64,000 nucleotides of DNA from Pedobacter nutrimenti (GTDB lineage Bacteria; Bacteroidota; Bacteroidia; Sphingobacteriales; Sphingobacteriaceae): assembly GCF_003208655.1 (NCBI RefSeq), contig NZ_QKLU01000002.1:436285-500284 (forward strand). The letters run 5' to 3'. The translations under genes were made by a program, and so were the position numbers. Position 1 is the stretch's first letter; every line of letters begins with the position of its first letter. This document shows positions 26,827-35,781 of this stretch, in pieces. A model generated the notes under the pieces. That model was not told the DNA's origin. It did not search any database and worked only from the letters and a program-made list of their open reading frames with translations.

Positions 26827-29800
26827 ATGAAAAAACTTCTACAAAGTTTGTTCGTGTTTATGCTTTTTGCGGCTTCAGCAATAGCTCAACAACGGACAAT
26901 AACTGGTACAGTTACGGGAAAGGAAGACGGATTACCGTTACCTGGTGTAAGTGTAAGAGTTAAGGGGGCTGCAGGGGCCACACAAACAGGATCAGATGGA
27001 AAATTTACGATTAAAGTGGCTGCATCAGCAAGAGCTCTTGAGTTTACTTATATCGGCTACCTGTCTAGTTCGGTCGAAATCTCAGGAAATGTAGTTAATG
27101 TTTCTTTGACCTCTGACTCTAAATCATTAGAGGAATTGGTTATTACAGGTTATGGTTCTACAACTAAGGTTAGAGCAACGGGTTCTACGGTAACTGTTGG
27201 AGCTAAAGATCTGGAACAAACACCTTTTACATCAGTAGATAAGGCCTTGCAAGGTCGCGTAGCTGGTTTACAATCAGTTGGTGCTTCTGGTCAGCCAGGT
27301 GCCCTACAATCTATCAGGATCCGTGGTCTGGGTTCCATCTCAGGTTCTTCAGATCCATTGTATGTTATTGATGGTATTCCAGTTAACTCGGGTGACCTTT
27401 CTAACAATACAACAACTTCAAATGCTTTAGCTGGATTGAACCCGAATGATGTTGAAAACATGACGGTTTTAAAAGATGCGGCTTCAACAGCGATTTATGG
27501 TTCACGTGGTGCCAATGGTGTAATTTTAATTACAACCAAAAGTGGTAAAGCCGGAAAAACTAAAATCAGAGTGGATGCAGAGTATGGTTTTGTTAAACCA
27601 GGAACTTTCAATGGAAATACAAGGCCTTTAACAACAGACGAAAACATTACATTAATTGGTGAAGGTTTATTAAACAGACCAGATCTGGTAGCAGCTTACG
27701 GATTGACACCAGCCAATATCAGGGCTTTTGTGGTTTCTCCAGATGGAGTTGGAATCAATGAAGGAACCAACACAGATTGGTATAAAGCTGTAACCAGGAC
27801 AGGTAAACAACAAAGTTATAACCTGGCTTTCGATGGTGGCGATGCCAAAACACAGTTCCACGTTGGTGGTGGTTATTTTAGCCAGGATGCTACTGTTCAA
27901 AGGTCAAAATTTGATCGTGTTTCCGGAAATGTGAACCTTAAGCACAAATTTAATGAGAAATTGTCTTTCGGAACAAACATCATCCTTTCGAGTTCAAACA
28001 CAAAATCCTTATTAAATGGTGGTGCATTTGGAAACCCGGTATTGAGTGCTTTGTTCATCATGCCTGATTTAAGGGCAACAAATGACGATGGTACGCCAAA
28101 TATTTCTGGTGCCTTGGCCCCAGGAGCAGGTTTGTTTAATCCATTGGCGATTCTTCAAAATGACAATGGAAACAACAATACCCAAAAAGCAATCACTTCG
28201 GTTTATGGTGAATATAAAATCCTTCCAAATTTAAAGATCTCTACTAAGTATGGTATTGATTACAATAATATAGAAGAGGATTCTTATAATAGCCCGACTT
28301 ATGGTGACGGAAGAAACGTAGGTGGACGTACATATCGCAACTATACCAGGTATTTCAACTGGGTATGGACCAATTTGGTTGATTATCATATTGATATTGA
28401 TGCAAATAATAACTGGGTTGCAAATATTAAAGCAGGTTACGAAGCCCAAAAGTCAAACTACTATTCTATAGGGTTAGCGGCTTATAATGTGCCGTTGAAT
28501 ACCAATTACCAGGTGCCAAGTGTTGGAGCAACACCGATTTCTACTACTGGTACAAATCAGGTGTATACTTTTGCTTCTCTTTTGGCTTTGGGAGATATCT
28601 CTTACAAAAATAAATATGTGCTTTCTGCAAGTTTCAGACGTGACGGTTCTTCCCGTTTTGGTGTAAACAACCAATATGGTGATTTCTGGTCAGTAGGTGG
28701 TACGTGGAATGCAGAACAGGAAGATTTTATCAAACAATACCAATGGATCAGCCAGTTGAAATTAAGAGCAAGTTATGGTCTTACTGGTAATGCCGGTACA
28801 GGTTACAACTCCTGGAGAACATTGTATGGTTTGACTAGAACGGGTTACAACTTTGTATATAATGGTGCAATCGGTAGTGGACCTACTCAATATGGAAATC
28901 CGAATTTAACCTGGGAAAAAACAAAAAGTTTTGATGTAGGTTTTGATTTGGGATTGTTTAACAACAGGTTAACTGCCAATTTTGATTTCTACAACCGTCA
29001 ATCGACCAGTTTATTATTACCAGTAAACGTTTCTTATACGACAGGATTCGCCAGCTATATTGATAACTTTGGTGGTATGCGCAACAGGGGTGTGGAAGTA
29101 ACTTTAGCGGGTTCTCCAGTTAAAACAAGAGATTTCGAGTGGAACTTAAACTTTAACATTGCCTTAAATAAAAACAAATTAACAAACCTTGTTACCGACA
29201 AACAGATTTCAAGTCCTTTTATTCGTCAGGTTGGTCAGGATTATCAGTCATTTTACTTGCCACAATATGCGGGTGTAAATCCGGATAATGGTATGCCTAG
29301 ATGGTACACTGACGCTACCAGAACGACTACAACCGAAGTTTACGGACAAGCGCAAAGGGTATTGTTGGGTAAATCGGCCGCACCTAAAGCTTTCGGTAGT
29401 TTTGGAACAACCCTTACTTACAAAGGACTGAGCTTAGATGCCTTGTTCTACTACAATTTTGGAAACTGGATTTATAACAGCTATTATCAGTATCAAAACA
29501 GTGGTGGTGCCTACCTGGGATCCTACAACCAAAGTGCAACAGAATTGGCGCGCTGGCAAAAACCAGGGGACATTACAGATGTACCTAAAATGGTTTATGG
29601 TAATGGAACAAACTCCTTTGCTGTTTCGGACAGGATGTTAAACAGAGGTGACTTTGTTCGCTTAAGAGATATTACTTTAGGCTATAACTTACCTAAAGAA
29701 TGGCTTACCAAAGCAAAGTTATCGAGCGTTCGTGTATATGCTAGAGGATCAAACCTGTTTACTTGGATCAAGGATAAAAAATTACCTTACGATCCTGAGT

Positions 29801-29880
29801 CTACTGGTACTGGAGGTACGAATACTTTTGAATTGTTTATTCCTAAAACAGTTACGTTCGGTGTGAATGTTGGATTTTAA
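26827..29880 (+). CDS. SusC/RagA-family TonB-linked outer-membrane protein (unit 3)
   Basis: The start is chosen at ATG 26827 because MKKLLQSLFVFMLFAASAIA is a proper signal peptide, giving 1017 residues. The regulatory-like domain has EDGLPLPGVSVRVKGAAGA. The plug contains LEELVITGYGSTTKVRATGS, GRVAGLQSVGASGQPGALQS, DPLYVIDGIPVNSG and TAIYGSRGANGVILITTKSG. The barrel ends KTVTFGVNVGF. The plug differs from units 1 and 2 (GYGS instead of LGYS), placing it in the main SusC branch paired with classical SusD. Codons look more biased (frequent GGT, AAC, TTC) than in units 1 and 2, suggesting high expression; this is an impression, not a calculation. Confidence 0.96.
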   Translation: MKKLLQSLFVFMLFAASAIAQQRTITGTVTGKEDGLPLPGVSVRVKGAAGATQTGSDGKFTIKVAASARALEFTYIGYLSSSVEISGNVVNVSLTSDSKSLEELVITGYGSTTKVRATGSTVTVGAKDLEQTPFTSVDKALQGRVAGLQSVGASGQPGALQSIRIRGLGSISGSSDPLYVIDGIPVNSGDLSNNTTTSNALAGLNPNDVENMTVLKDAASTAIYGSRGANGVILITTKSGKAGKTKIRVDAEYGFVKPGTFNGNTRPLTTDENITLIGEGLLNRPDLVAAYGLTPANIRAFVVSPDGVGINEGTNTDWYKAVTRTGKQQSYNLAFDGGDAKTQFHVGGGYFSQDATVQRSKFDRVSGNVNLKHKFNEKLSFGTNIILSSSNTKSLLNGGAFGNPVLSALFIMPDLRATNDDGTPNISGALAPGAGLFNPLAILQNDNGNNNTQKAITSVYGEYKILPNLKISTKYGIDYNNIEEDSYNSPTYGDGRNVGGRTYRNYTRYFNWVWTNLVDYHIDIDANNNWVANIKAGYEAQKSNYYSIGLAAYNVPLNTNYQVPSVGATPISTTGTNQVYTFASLLALGDISYKNKYVLSASFRRDGSSRFGVNNQYGDFWSVGGTWNAEQEDFIKQYQWISQLKLRASYGLTGNAGTGYNSWRTLYGLTRTGYNFVYNGAIGSGPTQYGNPNLTWEKTKSFDVGFDLGLFNNRLTANFDFYNRQSTSLLLPVNVSYTTGFASYIDNFGGMRNRGVEVTLAGSPVKTRDFEWNLNFNIALNKNKLTNLVTDKQISSPFIRQVGQDYQSFYLPQYAGVNPDNGMPRWYTDATRTTTTEVYGQAQRVLLGKSAAPKAFGSFGTTLTYKGLSLDALFYYNFGNWIYNSYYQYQNSGGAYLGSYNQSATELARWQKPGDITDVPKMVYGNGTNSFAVSDRMLNRGDFVRLRDITLGYNLPKEWLTKAKLSSVRVYARGSNLFTWIKDKKLPYDPESTGTGGTNTFELFIPKTVTFGVNVGF

Positions 29881-29891
29881 TTAGAAAAGAA

Positions 29892-31286
29892 ATGAGAAAG
29901 AATTTTAAATATATTGTGTATTCAGGTATGTTGGTGGGCACATTAACTGCGTCTTCCTGCAAGAAAGACTTTTTTAATCAGCCACCTGCAACCTCAATCG
30001 ATGCGACTGACGCTTTAAAGGCAGACGCTGATGTTTTAACCGCTTTGACAGGTACCTATGCCGGGTTAAGGAGTTCTACGTTATTCGGAAGAGCAATTCC
30101 CCTGCTTGGAGATTTAATGGCAGATAATGTTTTTACTTCGTCAAGGAATTCCGGTAGATATACGCAAAATAACAATTACTCTTATGTCATCAATAACGCA
30201 GATGTATTGGGTGTTTGGCAAAATGCGTATATGGTTATTTTGAGGGCAAACAATGTGATCAACTCTACTCCTGTTGTCACCTCTCAGGCAAATGTAAACC
30301 AGTACAAAGGAGAGGCCTATGCAATCAGGGCTCTAATGTATTTTGAATTGGTTAAAGCTTTTGCCAGACCCTATACAGACAATCCTTCTGGGCCAGGTGT
30401 TCCAATTGTGTTGAATTTTGACATTAACAATAAGCCAGGCCGCGCTACGGTTCAGCAGGTTTACGATCAGATTGCTGCCGATTTGGACAAAGCATTTACT
30501 TTAATGACCATTAATCAATCTGCTTCTAGATTTAGTAAATATGGAGCTTTGGCACTATCCGCAAAAGTGAACCTGTTCAAAGGAACTCCTGCAAGTTATC
30601 AATTGGCTTATGATCAGGCTAAAAGTGTAATTGCAAACTCGGGTAGAGCATTGTTGACAACAGGAAATTTTTCAAATTACTGGACTGCTGTGACTCCTCA
30701 GACTTATGAGACCCTTTTTGAGGTAATTTCTGATCAGATTGACAACGCCGGTTTTGATGAGTTGCCTTACTTTTATAGCCAGAGTGGTTACGGAGATGGT
30801 TTAACTACCAAAGCTTTTTATGACACGTTCTCTGCTACAGATTTAAGAAAAACTTTAATTACTGTAGGATCAAGGGTTAGAGCGGAAAACCCGGCTTATA
30901 TCATCAATAAAATTTCTAATACGAAAGATTATGGTGGTAAAAAGATACTCCGCATTTCAGATATGTACCTGATTGCCGCTGAAGCGGGATATAACCTGGG
31001 TACGGCTGATGCCACAACGCTTCTTCAAACTTTGGTGGCACAAAGAGACCCTGCCTCAACGGTTACAGAAACAGGTCCTGCTTTATTGGAACGTATCCTT
31101 ACAGAACGCAGGAAAGAACTTGCTTTTGAAGGGGATCGTTACCCAACATTGACCAGGCTGAAAAGAGACATTACCGGAAGGAATTCTTCTGTCTCTTCTG
31201 TCCTTTATACCAATTTCAAAAGGATCTTCCCAATTCCTCAATCTGAATTGGACAGAAATCCAATGGTACAAAACACTGGTTGGTAA
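29892..31286 (+). CDS. RagB/SusD-family nutrient-binding lipoprotein (unit 3)
   Basis: The 464-residue protein has lipobox ASSC (Cys23) followed by KKDFFNQPPATSI. Classical SusD features are VLGVWQNAYMVILRANNVIN, GEAYAIRALMYFELVKAFA, LRISDMYLIAAEAGYNLG, LTERRKELAFEGDRYPTLTR and the final IFPIPQSELDRNPMVQNTGW. It differs from the SusD-like_2 proteins of units 1 and 2, so unit 3 has a separate origin. It lies 11 nt after its susC and ends 14 nt before a hairpin. Confidence 0.95.
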   Translation: MRKNFKYIVYSGMLVGTLTASSCKKDFFNQPPATSIDATDALKADADVLTALTGTYAGLRSSTLFGRAIPLLGDLMADNVFTSSRNSGRYTQNNNYSYVINNADVLGVWQNAYMVILRANNVINSTPVVTSQANVNQYKGEAYAIRALMYFELVKAFARPYTDNPSGPGVPIVLNFDINNKPGRATVQQVYDQIAADLDKAFTLMTINQSASRFSKYGALALSAKVNLFKGTPASYQLAYDQAKSVIANSGRALLTTGNFSNYWTAVTPQTYETLFEVISDQIDNAGFDELPYFYSQSGYGDGLTTKAFYDTFSATDLRKTLITVGSRVRAENPAYIINKISNTKDYGGKKILRISDMYLIAAEAGYNLGTADATTLLQTLVAQRDPASTVTETGPALLERILTERRKELAFEGDRYPTLTRLKRDITGRNSSVSSVLYTNFKRIFPIPQSELDRNPMVQNTGW

Positions 31287-31300
31287 TATTTATTAATAGT

Positions 31301-31326
31301 TAGCCCTTCATAATTATGAAGGGCTA
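31301..31326 (+). terminator. Terminator of SusCD unit 3
   Basis: A perfect 26-bp palindrome (core AGCCCTTCAT with ATGAAGGGCT) is followed by TTTAATTTTT. An in-frame ATG at 31316 lies inside this hairpin, which argues that the next gene starts further on, at 31343. Confidence 0.85.
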
Positions 31327-31342
31327 TTTAATTTTTAGGCAT

Positions 31343-32026
31343 ATGTTAAAAAACAAATTTTTTCTTCTCCTTGTCCTTGCTGCAGTTACTCTAAATTCGG
31401 CGGCTCAGGCCCAACAGTATCTTGAAGATAAAAGCGGGAGGCCCTTTAAATCAGGATTAGGGGCAGACCTTACAGGAAACCCTTTGTTATTTGATGATTG
31501 GGTAAAAGGAACCGTTGAACTTTCGGGTAATAAAGTTTATAAAGATGTTCCCATGAATATTGATATTATGGGGCAGCAAGTTATTTATAAGGGCAAAGAA
31601 GGTGAGAAAATGTCTTTTAATGATGATGTTGTTTCTGCCGCTTTTTATTCAGTGAGAGATGGTGCAGTTGTAAACAGGGTATTTAAAAAAGGATTCCCGA
31701 AATCATCCAATACGACGCCTAAAGATTATTTTGAAGTATTGGCTGATGGACAGGTTAGCCTGTTAAAGCGTACCTGGAAAATTCTTTGGGAGGAGAAAGT
31801 ATATAATTCTGCGACGCTTACCCAAACAATTTTAACCAAAACAGCTTATTACGTTTATAATAAATCAAACAATACGCTGACCTTGTTTAAACCCGGAAAA
31901 AGCGCTGTTCTTTCGGAATTGTCTAACCATAAAGCTGAAGTTGAAACTTATGCTAAAAATTCAAAGGTTAACTTTAGTAACGATACAGATCTTTCAAAAC
32001 TATTTATATACTACAACTCTTTGTAG
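31343..32026 (+). CDS. Secreted protein of unknown function
   Basis: The start is set at ATG 31343, giving a signal peptide (MLKNKFFLLLVLAAVTLNSA, cleavage near QAQ) and a 227-residue product. The mature protein is beta-rich (GTVELSGNKVYKDVPMNIDI, YKGKEGEKMSFNDDVVSAAF, LKRTWKILWEEKVYNS). I do not recognise a family. It follows the terminator of unit 3 and may be read through at low level or have its own promoter. A bidirectional terminator closes it at 32044-32073. Confidence 0.7.
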   Translation: MLKNKFFLLLVLAAVTLNSAAQAQQYLEDKSGRPFKSGLGADLTGNPLLFDDWVKGTVELSGNKVYKDVPMNIDIMGQQVIYKGKEGEKMSFNDDVVSAAFYSVRDGAVVNRVFKKGFPKSSNTTPKDYFEVLADGQVSLLKRTWKILWEEKVYNSATLTQTILTKTAYYVYNKSNNTLTLFKPGKSAVLSELSNHKAEVETYAKNSKVNFSNDTDLSKLFIYYNSL

Positions 32027-32043
32027 TAAGTACAACAGATTGG

Positions 32044-32073
32044 AAAAAGGGGATTCGAAAGAATCCCCTTTTT
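32044..32073. terminator. Bidirectional terminator between the secreted protein and LD-carboxypeptidase genes
   Basis: A perfect 13-bp stem (AAAAAGGGGATTC with GAATCCCCTTTTT) has a GAAA tetraloop and lies between two convergent genes. A- and T-runs flank it, so it serves both strands. Confidence 0.9.
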
Positions 32074-32972
32074 TATTTATACAACAACTCCGCCGCGCTC
32101 CCGGTAATGTTCAACTTCGCTTGTTTGCCTAATACGATTGCCTTATTGTCTTCAATATGACCTAGGGGAAAATTAAAACAAACCGGATAGTCATACGCCT
32201 TTACAATTTCCAGGATCACTTCTTCAGGTGATTGACCAAAAGGAATTTTTTCCTCAGGAAGCTCATTAAAAGCGCCCACAATTAGGCCTTTTAATGAGCT
32301 TAATTTGCCCGCTCTTTTGAGCATTCTCATCATTCGGTCCACGGAAGAGGGCGACTCGGCCACATCCTCTATAAATAAGATCTTATCCGTATAATCCATT
32401 TCAGAAACAGAGCCCTGTACCATCACCAGTAAGGTTAGGTTCCCTCCGATCAGGATGCCTTCTGCCGTACCCTCCCGGTTCGGAAAAGTACTTTTATAAC
32501 GATACTCCAGGGGCTCACCGAACAGAGCTTTACGTAAAGACTCCAAAGCTTCAGGGGTCGATTCTTTAAAAGTATAAGGCATTTGCCCATGAATACTCTG
32601 AACCTGTAAATTGGCCATTACATGAGAAAGCAATACGGTAATATCGCTGAAACCAACGAGCCATTTGGGCTGCTGTTTAAATTTACTGAAGTCCAGCTGG
32701 TCTATAATCCGGATCACACCATAGCCACCTCTGGCCGCTACAATTGCTTTTATAGAAGGATCATCTAAAAAATGTTGCAGGTCTTGAGCTCTTAACTCGT
32801 CTGGGCCGGCAAACTGATGATGGCTGGCATAAACGCTTTCTCCAATAACCACCTCCAATCCCCATTGCTTAAAAACTCCTAATGCGAAATCTATATCTCC
32901 CGGTAGTTTTTTTGCAGGGGAAACTAGTGCAATTTTGTCTCCCTTTTTTAGGTGTGGCGGCTGTTTAATCAT
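32073..32972 (-). CDS. LD-carboxypeptidase (peptidase family S66, LdcA-like)
   Basis: The 299-residue protein starts at ATG 32972 ([20 protein letters not shown]). An upstream in-frame ATG at 32996 would add eight atypical residues. The S66 catalytic triad is visible as Ser109 in VGFSD, Glu202 in FIEDVAES and His272 in [20 protein letters not shown] is also conserved. The family cleaves the L,D-bond of muropeptide tetrapeptides in the cytoplasm for peptidoglycan recycling, or microcin-like compounds. It diverges from metG with overlapping potential start codons. Confidence 0.92.
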   Translation of the reverse strand: MIKQPPHLKKGDKIALVSPAKKLPGDIDFALGVFKQWGLEVVIGESVYASHHQFAGPDELRAQDLQHFLDDPSIKAIVAARGGYGVIRIIDQLDFSKFKQQPKWLVGFSDITVLLSHVMANLQVQSIHGQMPYTFKESTPEALESLRKALFGEPLEYRYKSTFPNREGTAEGILIGGNLTLLVMVQGSVSEMDYTDKILFIEDVAESPSSVDRMMRMLKRAGKLSSLKGLIVGAFNELPEEKIPFGQSPEEVILEIVKAYDYPVCFNFPLGHIEDNKAIVLGKQAKLNITGSAAELLYK

Positions 32973-32984
32973 GGCTAAAACTCT

Positions 32985-32992
32985 TATCTTTG
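32985..32992 (+). promoter_or_regulatory. -7 element for metG
   Basis: TATCTTTG is an exact TAnnTTTG match, the same octamer as in the rplM and rhodanese promoters in this window. If used, transcription starts near 32999, downstream of the ATG at 32971, which moves the MetG start to a later codon. No good TTG -33 box was found. Confidence 0.5.
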
Positions 32993-33012
32993 ACAAAATA
33001 ATAAAAATAGTT

Positions 33013-35121
33013 TTGGATAACAGTAAAATAAAAAGATATACCGTTACGGCGGCTTTACCTTATACCAATGGTCCGGTCCATATTGGTCATTTGGCAGGCG
33101 TATACCTGCCGGCTGATACTTATGTCCGGTACCTAAGATCCAATAAAAGGGATGTGAAGTTCATTTGTGGATCTGATGAAAACGGGGTGCCGATTACCCT
33201 TAAAGCAAAAAAAGAAGGCGTGAGTCCTCAGGAAGTGGTTGATAAATACCATAAAATCATCGGGGATTCTTTTAAGGAATTCGGGGTATCTTTTGATATT
33301 TATCACAGGACTTCTTCCCAGATGCACCACCAGACTGCTTCTGACTTCTTTGAGCACCTATATGATAAAGGGGTTTTTACAGAAGAGGTAACGGAGCAAT
33401 ATTATGATGAAAAGGCACAAACTTTTCTCGCCGATCGCTACATCACCGGAACCTGTCCTAAATGTGGCAACGAAAACGCCTATGGTGACCAGTGCGAAAA
33501 TTGTGGCAGCACCTTAAATGCAACGGATTTGATCAACCCCAAATCAACCCTTTCGGGTGAACCACCAGTCCGGAAGGAAACTAAAAACTGGTTCCTGCCC
33601 CTTGATAAATATGAGGAACAATTGCGTACCTATATAGAAAGTCACAAAGAATGGAGGCCAAATGTTTATGGACAGTGTCAAAGCTGGCTGAATGCGGGTC
33701 TGCAACCAAGGGCAATGACCCGTGACCTGGACTGGGGGGTAAAAGTTCCGGTTAAGGACGCGGAAGGAAAAGTACTTTATGTTTGGTTTGATGCGCCTAT
33801 CGGTTATATTTCTGCCACAAAAGAACTGTTTGATTATGCCAGGCTGGATGTTTGGAACCCGAAAGCAGAAGAATATTACATTAATCAGAACACCCTGTCC
33901 AAAGGGAACTGGGAAGATTACTGGAAGGATGAGCAGACAAAACTGGTTCATTTTATAGGTAAAGACAATATTGTTTTCCATTGTATTATATTTCCGGCCA
34001 TGTTAATGGCGCATGGTGGTTATATTCTTGCGGATAATGTTCCTGCCAATGAATTTTTGAACCTGGAGGGACAAAAGATCTCGACCTCTAAAAACTGGGC
34101 CGTCTGGTTAAATGAATACCTGGAGGAGTTTAAAGGCAAACAGGATGTGCTTCGATATGTTTTGACTTCTACGGCCCCTGAAACGAAGGATAATGACTTT
34201 ACCTGGAAAGATTTTCAGGCGCGCAACAACAATGAACTGGTGGCGGTGCTTGGAAACTTTATCAACCGGGTGGTAGTGCTCACCCATAAGTATTTTGACG
34301 GTAAGGTCCCTATGCTGATGGAAATTAGGCCCGAAGATCAGCAGGTAATTGATGAGCTTGCTGCTTATCCGGAAAAAATCAGTGCATCTATAGAAAATTA
34401 CAGGTTCAGGGAAGCCCTCTCAGAGGTAATGAATGTAGCCCGTTTGGGTAACAAATACCTGGCCGATACAGAGCCATGGAAGGTGATCAAAACAGATGAA
34501 GATCGGGTACGGACTATTCTGAACATCAGTTTGCAGATTGCAGCAAGCATAGAGATCCTGATTGAACCATTTTTACCTTTTACAGCAGATAAGCTTATGA
34601 AAATGCTGAATTATGGAGGCCATTTATGGGAAGATGCGGGTAAAATGCATTTGTTACACCGTGGGCATCAGCTTAATCAGGCGGAGCTTTTATTTGAAAA
34701 GATAGAAGATGAGGTTGTACAGGCGCAGATAGATAAACTGAATAAAAGTAAAGAAGCAAATTCACTGGCCAACGCGGTGACGGCCTCTGCTAAAGAAAAT
34801 ATACAATTTGAAGATTTCAATGCCGTTGACATCCGGGTGGCCACAATCGTAGCGGCTGAAAAGGTTGAAAAAACGAAAAAGTTATTGAAACTGACCCTGG
34901 ATACCGGATTGGATCAAAGAACAGTCGTATCGGGAATTGCTGAATATTTTAAACCAGAGGACATTATTGGACAGCAGGTGAGCTTGGTGGTGAATCTGGC
35001 GCCAAGGGAAATTAAAGGAATTGTATCACAAGGCATGATTTTAATGTCGGAAAATGCCGATGGGAAGCTTGATTTTGTTGCGCCCCGTGAAAAACACCAT
35101 AACGGCAGCGTGGTCCGGTAA
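33013..35121 (+). CDS. metG: Methionyl-tRNA synthetase with C-terminal tRNA-binding domain
   Basis: This enzyme charges tRNA-Met. The start is placed at TTG 33013 (then [19 protein letters not shown]), 702 residues. ATG 32971 is also in frame but lies upstream of the TATCTTTG promoter box and overlaps the ldcA start. The HIGH motif is at 23-26 in [10 protein letters not shown]. The zinc knuckle reads [18 protein letters not shown]. The KMSKS equivalent is KISTSKNW. An anticodon-binding helical domain follows. A C-terminal EMAP/Trbp111-like domain begins at [20 protein letters not shown]. Upstream genes are unrelated to translation. Confidence 0.95.
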   Translation: MDNSKIKRYTVTAALPYTNGPVHIGHLAGVYLPADTYVRYLRSNKRDVKFICGSDENGVPITLKAKKEGVSPQEVVDKYHKIIGDSFKEFGVSFDIYHRTSSQMHHQTASDFFEHLYDKGVFTEEVTEQYYDEKAQTFLADRYITGTCPKCGNENAYGDQCENCGSTLNATDLINPKSTLSGEPPVRKETKNWFLPLDKYEEQLRTYIESHKEWRPNVYGQCQSWLNAGLQPRAMTRDLDWGVKVPVKDAEGKVLYVWFDAPIGYISATKELFDYARLDVWNPKAEEYYINQNTLSKGNWEDYWKDEQTKLVHFIGKDNIVFHCIIFPAMLMAHGGYILADNVPANEFLNLEGQKISTSKNWAVWLNEYLEEFKGKQDVLRYVLTSTAPETKDNDFTWKDFQARNNNELVAVLGNFINRVVVLTHKYFDGKVPMLMEIRPEDQQVIDELAAYPEKISASIENYRFREALSEVMNVARLGNKYLADTEPWKVIKTDEDRVRTILNISLQIAASIEILIEPFLPFTADKLMKMLNYGGHLWEDAGKMHLLHRGHQLNQAELLFEKIEDEVVQAQIDKLNKSKEANSLANAVTASAKENIQFEDFNAVDIRVATIVAAEKVEKTKKLLKLTLDTGLDQRTVVSGIAEYFKPEDIIGQQVSLVVNLAPREIKGIVSQGMILMSENADGKLDFVAPREKHHNGSVVR

Positions 35122-35170
35122 AAAGAACCTGCTGCGGTTTACCTGTATGAGCAATAAGGGCCTGATTGAA

Positions 35171-35198
35171 ATTTGTTTAAAGAACTATTTAAACAAAT
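35171..35198. repeat. AT-rich inverted repeat between metG and tRNA-Arg
   Basis: ATTTGTTTAAA and TTTAAACAAAT form a perfect 11-bp inverted repeat with a 6-nt loop, followed by GGTTTTATT. It is either a weak terminator for metG or an operator just upstream of the tRNA promoter. Confidence 0.5.
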
Positions 35199-35209
35199 GG
35201 TTTTATTAG

Positions 35210-35217
35210 TATATTTG
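35210..35217 (+). promoter_or_regulatory. -7 element for tRNA-Arg
   Basis: TATATTTG matches TAnnTTTG, 47 nt before the mature 5' end of the tRNA. No TTG lies at the expected -33 distance; the inverted repeat at 35171-35198 occupies that position. Confidence 0.5.
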
Positions 35218-35264
35218 CGGCCGTTGCCACTTGGAGGGTTCTTCAGAAAGGTAATGTGTTAATT

Positions 35265-35336
35265 GGTTTCGTAGTTCAACGGATAGAATAGAAGTTTCCT
35301 AAACTTTAGATATGGGTTCGATTCCCGTCGAGACCA
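35265..35336 (+). tRNA. tRNA-Arg (anticodon CCU)
   Basis: A full cloverleaf can be drawn. The acceptor GGTTTCG pairs with CGAGACC (one wobble), and the D stem is GTTC/GAAT. The anticodon stem GAAGT/ACTTT has loop TTCCTAA, giving anticodon CCT (35298-35300), which reads AGG. The T stem ATGGG/CCCGT has loop TTCGATT. The discriminator is A and CCA is not encoded. No integrase or repeated 3' end is nearby, so it does not look like an occupied attachment site. Confidence 0.95.
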
Positions 35337-35344
35337 CGACTTTT

Positions 35345-35370
35345 GCCAGTAGTTATACATAACTGCTGGC
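35345..35370 (+). terminator. Terminator after tRNA-Arg
   Basis: A 12-bp stem, GCCAGTAGTTAT with ATAACTGCTGGC (one T-G wobble), is followed directly by TTTTTTG, 8 nt after the tRNA 3' end. Confidence 0.9.
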
Positions 35371-35464
35371 TTTTTTGTTTTTAAAGAGGTGTATCAACTA
35401 TATTTTATTTCTTTTCTGAACAGTTATCGGCAGAGGATATGATCAATAATTGTTACCTTCATAT

Positions 35465-35611
35465 ATGTTTGAATGGCAAGATTTACTGTTTGTTCCACCA
35501 AAAAGTAAGGCGGGTAAAATCATATACAAATTATTTCTGACCCTACTCGTGCTAGGTGGATTCGCATGGGCTGTATGGCAGATAATTTTGATTACGCAAC
35601 GGCCGGTTTAA
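35465..35611 (+). CDS. Possible 48-residue single-pass membrane peptide
   Basis: ATG at 35465 opens MFEWQDLLFVPPKSKAGKII, then a hydrophobic segment (LFLTLLVLGGFAWAVWQIIL, about 23-42) and ends TQRPV before TAA. The amphipathic head, positive residues before the membrane helix and clean stop suggest a real small protein. No family is recognised. A TATGTTTG box overlaps the ATG itself, which would be incompatible with both being used. Confidence 0.4.
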   Translation: MFEWQDLLFVPPKSKAGKIIYKLFLTLLVLGGFAWAVWQIILITQRPV

Positions 35612-35781
35612 AACAATTTAATCGGTGAAATTACAGGAAATAAGAGTTTAAGTTGTTTGTTTCATTCTTGTGCCCAGACTCTTAAAGTCTTTCTTTAGCA
35701 AGAGCCCATAAAAGGATAAGACTTCCTCCCAGGATCGTTTCTTCCTCTTCAACTATGGACATCCCAAAGTTATAATATGTC

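Noticed and set aside
15183..32043. ECF sigma/anti-sigma regulators for the SusCD units
   Set aside because: All frames between and around the units were considered; none encodes a sigma-70 region 2/4 or FecR-like protein.
35265..35400. tRNA-Arg as an integration site
   Set aside because: No integrase gene and no second copy of the tRNA 3' end were noticed nearby.
35464..35471. TATGTTTG as a promoter
   Set aside because: It overlaps the ATG of the small membrane peptide and has no -33 element at the right distance.
35682..35764. 26-codon minus-strand frame MSIVEEEETILGGSLILLWA
   Set aside because: Too short to judge, and the longer frame containing it overlaps the NTF2-like gene; no supporting signal.
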